Notes: a model not told the origin generated them from the letters alone. 10,017 bases of DNA from CAMEON01 sp045645165 (GCA_045645165.1 JAZRIF010000237.1:1-10017), one strand, 5' to 3'. Counted from the first letter of the stretch, positions 1-6,491 are shown. Made by a program: numbers and translations.

Positions 1-17
1 GCCGCTTCGCTACCCCG

Positions 18-179
18 CTTAAACCCTTCTTGAAAGAAGGGTTTAAGAATCCCAAGAACTTTTAAAAAACATTATCAAATAATTCCTTTTTGAAAGTTTT
101 GGGGGTCAAGCCCCTTTTTCAAAAGGGGCTTGCGGGGGGGGGGCAGCGCCCCCACAAACCCAAATTTGAAGCATTTTGC
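18..179. repeat. Palindromic multi-hairpin intergenic repeat, left copy
   Basis: Four inverted repeats in a row. (1) A 13-bp stem, 18-30 with 35-47, and a TGAA loop. (2) A long central stem, about 51-67 with 87-103, with small defects, enclosing an AT-rich spacer. (3) A 12-bp stem, 107-118 with 121-132. (4) GGGGGC/GCCCCC at 139-144 and 148-153, after a run of ten G (134-143). A tail at 149-179 follows. The same order and orientation recur at 9866-10017, with different bases but intact pairing in hairpins 1 and 3. No open frame or transposase is associated. It is best described as a dispersed, MITE-like or structured intergenic repeat; its role is unknown. Confidence 0.8.
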
Positions 180-206
180 AATTGGGTAGATTATTGAGCT
201 GTCTAC

Positions 207-235
207 ATTATAGCATATCCTGCGGAGGAAGTAAA
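207..235 (-). promoter_or_regulatory. Putative leftward sigma-A promoter
   Basis: Read on the minus strand: TTTACT (235-230), a 17-base spacer, then TATAAT (212-207), preceded by TGC (extended -10). It shares the TGC-TATAAT core with the window's other promoters. It points left through the repeat and out of the window, so its gene is not visible. Confidence 0.6.
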
Positions 236-430
236 GAGAGCAGTTGGCGATTTGCGGCGGCGGAACGCGGTGAACAGCAGGAAAAAGTCGCCGTTTGGTT
301 GGATGATTGGGTTATTCCTGTTCCGGCTCGGTCACCTTTTCCCGTCGCAGAGTAGGTATGACAAATAAAAATACCGAAACAGGCTCCACGCCGCCCAAAC
401 TGCCACATGCGTGCCCGTTGTCCGAGCAAG
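236..430. other. Intergenic stretch without a supportable gene
   Basis: No reading frame here has a ribosome binding site or a recognisable product. The two short open frames that cover it start or end inside the terminator at 431-474. A weak inverted repeat (CCTGTT near 317 with AACAGG near 378) and a small GGTAT/ATACC hairpin are present, but nothing that can be named. Confidence 0.5.
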
Positions 431-474
431 AAAAGTTCCGCCGCCACCTGGTAGGGTGGCGGCGGAGCTTTTTC
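431..474. terminator. Bidirectional Rho-independent terminator
   Basis: A perfect 12-bp GC-rich stem (437-448 with 455-466) and a TGGTAG loop are flanked by A-rich sequence on the left and T-rich sequence on the right, so both strands read hairpin plus U-tract. On the minus strand it lies 37 bases past the last gene of the six-gene operon and is its natural end. It could also stop any rightward transcript. Confidence 0.9.
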
Positions 475-511
475 TATAAGGCTCGTGGGATCTGCCCCCG
501 TCTCTGCGGGG

Positions 512-1045
512 TCAGAATTCAGTCCAGTTCAGGCTCTGCCCCGTGAGGTTCATGACGGCTATGACCACCGCGAGGATGGCTACGATGGCCAAGAAGATAT
601 AGACGATCACAACACCGGCCTGCTGGTTCTCCTGCTCGCGGCGGGTGCGGTAGAGGCGTTCTCCCTTGGCGAGATAGAACTTGACCTCGGCGCGGCTGAA
701 GATGCACCACCACGTGTGCTTGGTGGCGTGGCGATCCAGCAGGATGAAGCCCACCAGAGCGGCGGGGAATAGAAGCCCGCAGACGGCGGTGAGGGCGCGG
801 AGGGTAGGCTCGGGAATGGCGCAGGCGGCGGGGTCGTAGTCGATGCCCCAACCGTTCAGGACGAGGGTGTACACAAACAAGACCGCGGCGAGGATAGCGG
901 CACTCCCCATGGCAAAATTCTGGAGAAGGCGTTCCCGGCGGGAGTAGCGGACGTAGGGGATGTGTACCCATTTCTCCTTGGAATAGGGCGTGTTGGGGGC
1001 GTAGAAGTAGTCTTGGTCTTTTGGGGGCTTTTGGCTGATGCTCAT
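512..1045 (-). CDS. Three-segment membrane protein with PYxRYS motif (last gene of operon)
   Basis: The protein has 177 residues and I do not recognise a named family. The N-terminal ~43 residues are hydrophilic and carry IPYVRYS at 29-35. Hydrophobic segments follow at about 44-64, 85-103 and 145-165. A loop with W113-C114 and RTRREQENQQAG (133-144) precedes the last segment. It is clearly a paralogue of the operon's third gene (2609-3082), which has VPYIRYS, a W-x-C motif and RTQKEQDESQAG at matching places. Start: the ATG at 1045 follows AAAAGGAG at about 8 bases. It lies 24 bases after the upstream gene and 37 bases before the terminator. It is probably a cytoplasmic-membrane protein; its function is unknown. 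Confidence 0.88.
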   Translation of the reverse strand: MSISQKPPKDQDYFYAPNTPYSKEKWVHIPYVRYSRRERLLQNFAMGSAAILAAVLFVYTLVLNGWGIDYDPAACAIPEPTLRALTAVCGLLFPAALVGFILLDRHATKHTWWCIFSRAEVKFYLAKGERLYRTRREQENQQAGVVIVYIFLAIVAILAVVIAVMNLTGQSLNWTEF

Positions 1046-1069
1046 GGCGGGGCTCCTTTTGTTGGATCT

Positions 1070-1681
1070 TTACTCAAGATGCAGAATGATGAGCGAGCAA
1101 CCACAGCATCTGCACTCTCCCTTGCCGTCATCGTCCATGCTTCCGCAAACGGTGCAGAGGGGCGTTCTGCACCCCACGATGATGGGGTAGGGAAGTCCGC
1201 GATACTTGACGATGCGGTTTCCGACCTTGAGGGGAAAGGCTTCCGAATCTCCGGGGAGGCGGAGGGTGAAGGTTTTGATGCTGTCTTGGTCGGTGCTGAC
1301 CGTGACTCTACAGTAGTTGGCCTGTTGGGCGCTACGGAGTTTGGGTTTTCCCCTACGGGTGCCCCTTACCGTGCCGATGCCCATGGTGTCGTACATTTCA
1401 ATGCGTACCGAAAAGTCTAGATCCTCCACGGTGCCGGAAAAGCCACGGTCGGTGATCCACCCCCAACCGCCACAGGCGAAGAAGGGAAGGATCACGAATC
1501 CCAGCGCCATGAGGATGGCCACGGGGACGCCGTACCGGTTCGCGGCAGGTCGGGAACAGACTGCGGCGAGAATGGCGGTCAGGGCGGTGGTGATCAGCCA
1601 CTTCAAAAGAAAACGGCGGTCACGATCCTTGACCATAGAGATGAGATCCGTGTTCTCGGCAGGGATAACGGGAGTTTTCAT
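1070..1681 (-). CDS. Two-segment membrane protein with C-terminal zinc-knuckle motif
   Basis: The protein has 203 residues and no family was recognised. Hydrophobic segments lie at about 24-42 and 52-76. A soluble part follows (about 80-170) with alternating hydrophobic and charged residues that suggest beta structure. The C-terminus has paired cysteines, C176-x2-C179-G and C190-x2-C193-G plus C192 and C195, in the pattern of a small zinc ribbon. The open frame extends upstream to 1726, but AAAAGGAG ends about 8 bases before the ATG at 1681 and the longer version would overlap the previous gene's stop, so 1681 is preferred. It is fifth in the operon, 41 bases after the PHP gene. Zinc binding is inferred from spacing alone. 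Confidence 0.86.
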   Translation of the reverse strand: MKTPVIPAENTDLISMVKDRDRRFLLKWLITTALTAILAAVCSRPAANRYGVPVAILMALGFVILPFFACGGWGWITDRGFSGTVEDLDFSVRIEMYDTMGIGTVRGTRRGKPKLRSAQQANYCRVTVSTDQDSIKTFTLRLPGDSEAFPLKVGNRIVKYRGLPYPIIVGCRTPLCTVCGSMDDDGKGECRCCGCSLIILHLE

Positions 1682-1722
1682 GGCTGGTCTCCTTTTCGAT
1701 TGACTGCGGGACGACCGCAAAC

Positions 1723-2577
1723 TCACAGGGCGCGTGCCTTTTCTCGTAGCTTTTCGTAGTATTCATCGGGCATATTCGGCTTTGTCCCCTCTCGACTGCC
1801 CACCCCCAGCTTCACGTCGGGCTTGACCGCCCCGTGGAAGTCGCTGCCGCCGCTATACAGGAGCCCGAACTCGTCGGCAATGGCCTTGGCGCGTGCGATG
1901 GTTGCATCGTCATAGGAGGAATGCTGCACCTCCATGCCCACAAGCCCTGCCTCGACGGCGAGGGGGAGGATGGCACGGACGGTGGGTTCGTCCATATACT
2001 GGAGGGGATGCGCCCACACGGGGATGGTGTGGATGCTGCGTAAGAATCGGATGGCATCGAAGAAATCCAGTCGTTTCGGGGGGATATAGTAGCCCATGCC
2101 CTCGCCCAAGAGGGTATCGAAGGCTTCCTTGACCGAGGTAACGTAGCCTTTGGCCATCAGTTCTTTGGCGATGAGGGCGCGGTTGATGTTGCCGCCGGGG
2201 TTCTTTCGCTCCACTTCGGCGTAGTCGATGGGGTAGCCGCCTGCTGTGAGGCGGGCGACCAGATCGCGGTTGCTCTGCGATTTGCGGGCGCGATAGTCCT
2301 GCATGAGGGCGGTGACGGCAGGGAAGTGTTCGGCAGGGATGAAAAGACCCAAAAGGTGGATCTCGCGGTCTTGATAGACGGTGGATAGCTCGGTGCCTGC
2401 CACGGCGGTGACGCCCTGCTTGTCGGCCTCGGACAGGAAGTCGGGGAGTCCCGAGACGGTATTATGGTCGGTGAGGGCGACGGCGGAGAGCCCCAGCCGC
2501 TTGGCTTCGGAGATGATCTCGGCGGGGGTGAGGGTGCCGTCGGAGTGGGTGGAGTGGAGGTGGAGATCGATGGGCAT
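1723..2577 (-). CDS. PHP-domain metal-dependent phosphoesterase
   Basis: The protein has 284 residues, the usual size for stand-alone PHP (polymerase and histidinol phosphatase) proteins of the TrpH/YciV group, which hydrolyse phosphoester bonds in nucleotides or short oligonucleotides using a two- or three-metal centre. Visible metal-ligand motifs are H6-x-H8 and D13 in the opening HLHSTHSDGT, D37-H38 (TDHNT), E63, H74 (IHLLG), H190 (WAHP), H219 and D246-x-H248 (SDFHG). The set looks complete, so activity is expected. The INRALIAKEL stretch at 131-140 fits the inserted helical region of the TrpH group. No signal peptide is visible, so it should be cytoplasmic. The ATG at 2577 is preceded by GGAAAGGAG and five C. 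It is fourth in the operon and the only member with a predictable reaction; its substrate here is unknown. Confidence 0.93.
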   Translation of the reverse strand: MPIDLHLHSTHSDGTLTPAEIISEAKRLGLSAVALTDHNTVSGLPDFLSEADKQGVTAVAGTELSTVYQDREIHLLGLFIPAEHFPAVTALMQDYRARKSQSNRDLVARLTAGGYPIDYAEVERKNPGGNINRALIAKELMAKGYVTSVKEAFDTLLGEGMGYYIPPKRLDFFDAIRFLRSIHTIPVWAHPLQYMDEPTVRAILPLAVEAGLVGMEVQHSSYDDATIARAKAIADEFGLLYSGGSDFHGAVKPDVKLGVGSREGTKPNMPDEYYEKLREKARAL

Positions 2578-2608
2578 GGGGGCTCCTTTCCGCAGAGTTT
2601 TGAGTGGA

Positions 2609-3082
2609 TTATTGGAACAAGCTCCAAATGGCGGCGGCTACCAGCAGCAAAGCCAGAAACACCATAAGTCCGATGAAAAGCCCTTCGCCCGCTTGGGATT
2701 CGTCCTGCTCCTTTTGGGTGCGGAAGACGGGAAGTCGGTTTTTTATGAGGGCCTGCTCCATGGTCGAGTAGGTACAGACCCAACCCTCTTTGTGGGCTTT
2801 GCGGATCACGATACAGAAGACTCCAAAGAGTGCCGCCGAGGCCAGTGCGCAAATGGGTATGGCGATGCGGTATAGCTCCTGCTTCAAGGCTTGTGAAGCG
2901 GTCTCTTGAGCAATGCCAGCCAGAATGATGGTGGCAAAGGCCAATGTCAAGGCGGCTGCGCCGACACCCCAGAAACGGAGGTTTTGTTTTTTTACGTCTG
3001 CGGGGGAGTAGCGGATATAGGGGACGTAGATGTTCCGCTTTTGGCTGTATGGGTCGTATGGACGGCGGGATTTTTTGCTCAT
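2609..3082 (-). CDS. Three-segment membrane protein with PYxRYS motif (paralogue)
   Basis: The protein has 157 residues. A basic N-terminal part (about 36 residues) contains VPYIRYS at 20-26. Hydrophobic segments lie at about 38-57, 73-93 and 133-155. The cytosolic-looking loop between segments 2 and 3 has W101-x-C103 and RTQKEQDESQAG (121-132). These features match the 512-1045 product in order and spacing, so the two arose by duplication, although identity outside the motifs is low. No named family was recognised. The ATG at 3082 follows CGAAAGGAG and CCCC. It is third in the operon, with gaps of 33 bases before and 31 after. Confidence 0.87.
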   Translation of the reverse strand: MSKKSRRPYDPYSQKRNIYVPYIRYSPADVKKQNLRFWGVGAAALTLAFATIILAGIAQETASQALKQELYRIAIPICALASAALFGVFCIVIRKAHKEGWVCTYSTMEQALIKNRLPVFRTQKEQDESQAGEGLFIGLMVFLALLLVAAAIWSLFQ

Positions 3083-3115
3083 GGGGCTCCTTTCGGGGGC
3101 TGGAGTGAAAAAGGG

Positions 3116-3502
3116 TTAGGCTCGCTCGACCTCGGCGCGGTCGAATTTGATCCTGACTGTGAAATCCTTGGGGAAGGCCTCGCAGTCATGGAGGTCGATC
3201 TCCAGAATGTAGTGGTTTGTGCAATCGGTGAGTCGGTCTGCGATCCACCAGAGCGTTTTATGACTCTCCAAAGTGGCGTTCTCGGACAGATATTTATAAT
3301 TATACAGGCGAATGGTTCTAACGGAGGTATCCAGCAAGGCGTTGGATGCGTCGATTGTCAAGGTCAGGCAGTTGCGGTCGTATTTGCTCTTTTCGCGGGT
3401 AAAGCGGTTGTAGTCAAAGGGAAATTCAAAGGCTTCCGCGAGGGTGATGTGGGCATCGTGGAGGCCGCGGTGCCAGTACCAGGTGGGCGTGTTGGTGGGC
3501 AT
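3116..3502 (-). CDS. Small soluble hypothetical protein
   Basis: The protein has 128 residues and no family was recognised. There is no signal peptide or hydrophobic segment, so it is probably cytoplasmic. It is rich in aromatic residues and histidine at the N-terminus (WYWHRGLHDAH at 8-18) and ends in a charged stretch with alternating hydrophobic residues (EIDLHDCEAF, then TVRIKF), which suggests a beta sandwich or small alpha/beta fold. The start at 3502 is fixed by CGAAAGGAG and CCCCC just upstream. It is second in the operon, 34 bases after the lipoprotein gene. Its leader shares a block of about 16 bases with the leader of the next gene (3083-3098). Position suggests it works with the lipoprotein or membrane partners, but nothing in the sequence says how. 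Confidence 0.84.
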   Translation of the reverse strand: MPTNTPTWYWHRGLHDAHITLAEAFEFPFDYNRFTREKSKYDRNCLTLTIDASNALLDTSVRTIRLYNYKYLSENATLESHKTLWWIADRLTDCTNHYILEIDLHDCEAFPKDFTVRIKFDRAEVERA

Positions 3503-3536
3503 GGGGGCTCCTTTCGGGGGAGGGAGACGGTGTAAA

Positions 3537-4802
3537 TCAGTTCAAGGCAGGCTTTTCCACCACGGTAGTGCCGTAATCGGTACAGGTGGTGATGGCATCC
3601 ACGGTCATATCCAGGATGATGGTGAGATCGTCGTAGGTGTTGTTCACGCTGATGTCGCAGTCCTCACGCATACCCGACAGAACACCGTCGGCTACGTAGT
3701 ACTCGGCGAACATATCGATATTCATGTCCTTGAAATTCAATATATCACCGGCGGAGGGATTGTTGGACAGGGTTTCGCGGATGAACTGGGCGGCGTTTTC
3801 CTTGTTCAGGGTAAAGCCGTATCTGGTTTTGGTGAAATAGGAGTAGTCAAGATACTGATCGTAGAAGGGGGTCAGCTCCTGCAGGCTTGCGAATCCCAGG
3901 GTAGCCAGGTCGGCTTCCATCCACTGATCCGAGCCGTCCATTCTGACGTAGCAGAGGATCTTTCCGTCGGTTTCCTCCAGGTATACGGAGACCGTTTGGG
4001 CTACGGTTTCACCGGCCAGGGTAGCTTCCATGGTTTCCTCCAAAAGGATTTTGCCGTTTTCATACTTGACGGTACGGGTGGTGTTGGTGACCATATAGGC
4101 GGAATCGGGCTGACCCTGGTAGATTTCCTTCATGTCAATGACCATCTTCATCTCGGAGGTCATGGTGCAGTTCTGATATTTTTCCGCGTTGAAAACCGAA
4201 TCGTAGTAGCTCTTGGTAACGGTGTCGCCTGTGATGGGGGCGGGGGAGTAGTATTTCCAATCGCTCGCGTACTTGATGACGTACACGGTAACCTTGCGGG
4301 TCTCGTTGCTCAGGCTTTGCAGGTGGGGGGCGCTCATGGACTCGTTGCTTTGCGTGACGGCGTAAGAAACTTCCATTTCTTCTACGGCGACGATACCCTC
4401 TGCGAATTCAGCGGGGATCTTAAGGGCGCTGACGGCTTCGGTGGACAGCTCGCCTTTGGAAACGGTCTGAATTTGGCTGACATCGTTTTTGCCGATCACC
4501 TCGGTTTTGACGTAGGCTTCGGCAGCGGCGACGGGGGTTTCGTAGGAGGTGTCGGAAACAGCGCCGACAAAGGTATCGGAAACGCCGCCGAGCTGGTCGA
4601 TAAACTCGGAGCGGCCTTCATAGCCCTTTTCGTTGGGGTCGTCGGTTTCGGCTTCGGTAGCGGCTTCGGTAGCGGCTTCGGTGCCGGCGGTCGTGCCGGT
4701 TGACGTGTCTGCGGGGGTGTTGGCATTGGGGTTACAGCCTACCGTGAACAGGGAGGCGGCGGCCAGCAGGACGGCGAGCAGGAAAGACAGAGACTTTTTC
4801 AT
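3537..4802 (-). CDS. Secreted lipoprotein, first gene of operon
   Basis: The protein has 421 residues. The N-terminus is a lipoprotein signal: a KK charge, a hydrophobic core (about 5-19) and TVGC with C23 as the expected lipidated cysteine. A low-complexity Thr/Glu/Ala/Asp linker follows (about 25-57, including ATEAATEAATEAE, encoded by a 12-base tandem repeat at 4651-4686). A large, mainly beta-like extracellular domain runs to the end. No known domain was recognised. The position -3 to the cysteine is Thr, slightly off the usual Leu/Val/Ile. AAAAAAGGAG precedes the ATG at 4802 by 11 bases. A consensus promoter lies about 50 bases upstream. It is probably anchored to the outer face of the membrane, where it could act with the membrane proteins encoded downstream; that link is inference. 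Confidence 0.92.
   Translation of the reverse strand: MKKSLSFLLAVLLAAASLFTVGCNPNANTPADTSTGTTAGTEAATEAATEAETDDPNEKGYEGRSEFIDQLGGVSDTFVGAVSDTSYETPVAAAEAYVKTEVIGKNDVSQIQTVSKGELSTEAVSALKIPAEFAEGIVAVEEMEVSYAVTQSNESMSAPHLQSLSNETRKVTVYVIKYASDWKYYSPAPITGDTVTKSYYDSVFNAEKYQNCTMTSEMKMVIDMKEIYQGQPDSAYMVTNTTRTVKYENGKILLEETMEATLAGETVAQTVSVYLEETDGKILCYVRMDGSDQWMEADLATLGFASLQELTPFYDQYLDYSYFTKTRYGFTLNKENAAQFIRETLSNNPSAGDILNFKDMNIDMFAEYYVADGVLSGMREDCDISVNNTYDDLTIILDMTVDAITTCTDYGTTVVEKPALN
4651..4686. repeat. 12-base tandem repeat in the lipoprotein linker
   Basis: Three units of GCTTCGGTAGCG (+ strand). The third ends GTGCCG instead. They encode the ATEA-type linker just after the lipidated cysteine. Such in-frame repeats can change linker length by slippage without breaking the frame. 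Confidence 0.75.
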
Positions 4803-4849
4803 GGGAATATTGACTCCTTTTTTGAATTACGGATATGATCCATGCTTGT

Positions 4850-4878
4850 ATTATAGCACTGATGGGGGGGAATGTCAA
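4850..4878 (-). promoter_or_regulatory. Sigma-A promoter of the six-gene operon
   Basis: On the minus strand: TTGACA (4878-4873), 17 bases, then TATAAT (4855-4850), preceded by TGC. This is full consensus in both boxes. Expected transcription start is near 4843, giving a leader of about 40 bases to the lipoprotein ATG at 4802. Confidence 0.9.
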
Positions 4879-4945
4879 GGGTATCAGAAAGGTTTGGGGA
4901 TGGATTTGGTTAGGCATCTACTGCAAAACAAAAAACACTGCGATT

Positions 4946-4985
4946 GATGCACCTGCGATAAAGCAGGTGCACCATCTTTCTTTTT
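4946..4985 (+). terminator. Terminator-like hairpin between divergent promoters
   Basis: A 9-bp perfect stem, TGCACCTGC (4948-4956) with GCAGGTGCA (4963-4971), a GATAAA loop, then ATCTTTCTTTTT. It reads as a rightward terminator, yet no rightward gene lies upstream. It may protect the XRE/PolC-like gene from read-through, or be a leftover from an earlier arrangement. Confidence 0.5.
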
Positions 4986-4999
4986 CTACCTGCGGTAGA
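4985..4999. promoter_or_regulatory. Candidate operator palindrome
   Basis: TCTACC-TGC-GGTAGA is a perfect 6-bp inverted repeat with a 3-base centre, ending 11 bases before the -35 box of the XRE gene. XRE regulators usually bind such short dyads near their own promoter, so autoregulation is plausible. There is no second copy over the promoter itself, so this stays tentative. Confidence 0.4.
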
Positions 5000-5010
5000 T
5001 ATCTTCCGCC

Positions 5011-5039
5011 TTGAAGAAGTGACACTTTCGTGCTATAAT
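5011..5039 (+). promoter_or_regulatory. Promoter of the XRE/PolC-like gene
   Basis: TTGAAG (5011-5016), 17 bases, then TATAAT (5034-5039) with TGC in front. Expected start is near 5046, only about 20 bases before the ATG at 5067. This excludes the upstream in-frame ATG at 5019, which lies inside the promoter. Confidence 0.85.
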
Positions 5040-5066
5040 ATAATCAGCAAGCAGACGGAGGATATT

Positions 5067-6485
5067 ATGAGAGACTATAGTTTTGGTAATTTTCTGCATG
5101 AGCTAAGATCGCGTAGAGGCCTTACGCAGTATCAGCTCGGCGCGCTCGTTGGCGTTTCCGACAAGGCTGTTTCAAAGTGGGAGAACGGTTCATCCAAGCC
5201 GCAGAGTAATATTTTATATAAGCTCAGCGAGGTTCTCGGAATCAGCGTTGACGAGCTTCTGACTTGCAAATATCATTCCTTTGAAAAGAAGGACACAAAA
5301 GGAGTATTTGCAATGAAAAAACAAATATGGAACAAAGCATTTGATGCTATGCGTAAGCGCTATGGCAATCCTGCACCAATCGAAATCATGAACCGTTTGC
5401 TTACAGAGCATGCGGAAATGAAAGAAACAGAGATGATTGTATATCTCGATATGCTATCTGTCCTTGCGTTCGAAGCAAAAAAGCAAGGCGAGCATATTCG
5501 GGTAAGAGGCGGAACGGGAGCATCCTTTGTAGCCTACCTTCTCGGGGCAACAGAGATTAATCCGTTAAAACCACACTATTACTGCCCCGAATGTGGTACG
5601 GTTATCTTTGACAACGGAGTGGATGACGGTTGGGATCTTCCGAGGAAAACCTGTTCGTGCGGAAAGGAAATGCAAACGGATGGGCATGACATTCCTTTTG
5701 AAACATACCGCCACGTTGTTCATCGGAATACAAGCTTTGATTTATCAATGTCTCCAAATTTTTGGCGTGAGGCAAAAACGGTCATAAAAGAATATTTCAA
5801 GGATTGCGATCTGACAGCTACAGAACGAGAAGCGAACCGCATCATAACGTATACTGTCACCTCTGAAAAAGCTGTTTGTACCTTTACGTTTTTGGCAGAT
5901 ACGGAGTTTGAGCAGTATCAAGCCTTGGAACGTGTAACAGCAACATCATTTGAAAGAGTGAATTTTACGCAAAATGAGGTGTTGACTGAATTCAGACACG
6001 GTAATACAGATGGGGTTCCGGAATTTCGCACGGATTTTTATAAAGATATGGCAGAAGAGGTATCACCAGGGTCCTTTTACGATTTGATTCAGATAGCCGG
6101 ATTGTCTCACGGTACGGGAGTGTGGATTAACAATGCAAAGGAATTGGTAAACCAAGGTGTTCCAGTAAGTAGGGTGATTGCATATCGCGATGATGTATTC
6201 AATCACATCGAGAAACATATGCTGCGCAAAGGAATGGCGAACACCGGATATGCTTATAAGATCATGGAAGATACACGAAGAGGTGTTTATGCCAGAGGCG
6301 GTGTTTCGGAGGAAATGAAAAAACAACTCAAGGATATCGGAATAGAGGGTTGGTTTGCCGATTCAATCGGAAAGATTCAATATTTATTCCCGAAAGCACA
6401 TGGTGTTACCTATGTCAAGTTAGCAGCAACACTGATGTGGTATAAGATTCATTATCCAAAAGAATTTAATGAAATTATGTTATGA
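5067..6485 (+). CDS. XRE helix-turn-helix fused to a truncated, catalytically disabled PolC-like polymerase region
   Basis: The protein has 472 residues. Residues 4-65 are an XRE/Cro-type DNA-binding domain (LTQYQLGALVGVSDKAVSKW at 19-38). From about 95 to the end it follows the Gram-positive replicative polymerase PolC just after that enzyme's PHP domain: RYGNPAP (98-104), a Gly-rich RGGTGASFVAYLLG (147-160), EINPL, a four-Cys zinc module (C173, C176, C196, C198), DGHDIPFET (205-213), GVPEF (316-320), GLSHGT (345-350), RDD (374-376), YKIMEDTRRG (397-406) and FPKAH (441-445). It stops where PolC would continue into its C-terminal domain. The catalytic PDIDLNF site reads TSFDLSM, and the LDILGHDD site reads FTFLADTE. 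About 100 residues between these sites are missing. Polymerase activity is therefore unlikely; a regulator that senses DNA, nucleotides or the replisome is a guess. GGAGG lies 5 bases before the ATG. Base composition is AT-richer than its neighbours. Confidence 0.93.
   Translation: MRDYSFGNFLHELRSRRGLTQYQLGALVGVSDKAVSKWENGSSKPQSNILYKLSEVLGISVDELLTCKYHSFEKKDTKGVFAMKKQIWNKAFDAMRKRYGNPAPIEIMNRLLTEHAEMKETEMIVYLDMLSVLAFEAKKQGEHIRVRGGTGASFVAYLLGATEINPLKPHYYCPECGTVIFDNGVDDGWDLPRKTCSCGKEMQTDGHDIPFETYRHVVHRNTSFDLSMSPNFWREAKTVIKEYFKDCDLTATEREANRIITYTVTSEKAVCTFTFLADTEFEQYQALERVTATSFERVNFTQNEVLTEFRHGNTDGVPEFRTDFYKDMAEEVSPGSFYDLIQIAGLSHGTGVWINNAKELVNQGVPVSRVIAYRDDVFNHIEKHMLRKGMANTGYAYKIMEDTRRGVYARGGVSEEMKKQLKDIGIEGWFADSIGKIQYLFPKAHGVTYVKLAATLMWYKIHYPKEFNEIML
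5297..5315 (+). promoter_or_regulatory. Internal ribosome binding site and in-frame ATG at the domain junction
   Basis: AAAAGGAG (5297-5304), 8 bases, then ATG (5313-5315), which is Met83 of the fusion. It resembles the real initiation site of the membrane-protein gene downstream (AAGGAGTATTTG then TTATG at 7181-7197, here CAATG). It would yield a 390-residue protein without the DNA-binding domain. It is either a functional second start or a scar of gene fusion. Confidence 0.6.
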
Positions 6486-6491
6486 TTTCTT

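Noticed and set aside
107..132. Repeat hairpin as an ordinary terminator
   Set aside because: It is followed by a G-run rather than a T-tract, and it is part of a larger repeated structure seen again at the right end.
208..546. Short open frames near the left end
   Set aside because: They begin or end in the terminator stem, have no ribosome binding sites and encode no recognisable protein.
3444..4703. Long rightward open frame (419 codons) opposite the lipoprotein gene
   Set aside because: Extremely Gly/Val/His-rich with no family motif, no ribosome binding site, and it overlaps two well-supported minus-strand genes.
5019..5066. Upstream ATG for the XRE/PolC-like gene
   Set aside because: It lies between the -35 and -10 boxes, so it would not be in the transcript; the ATG at 5067 has the GGAGG site.
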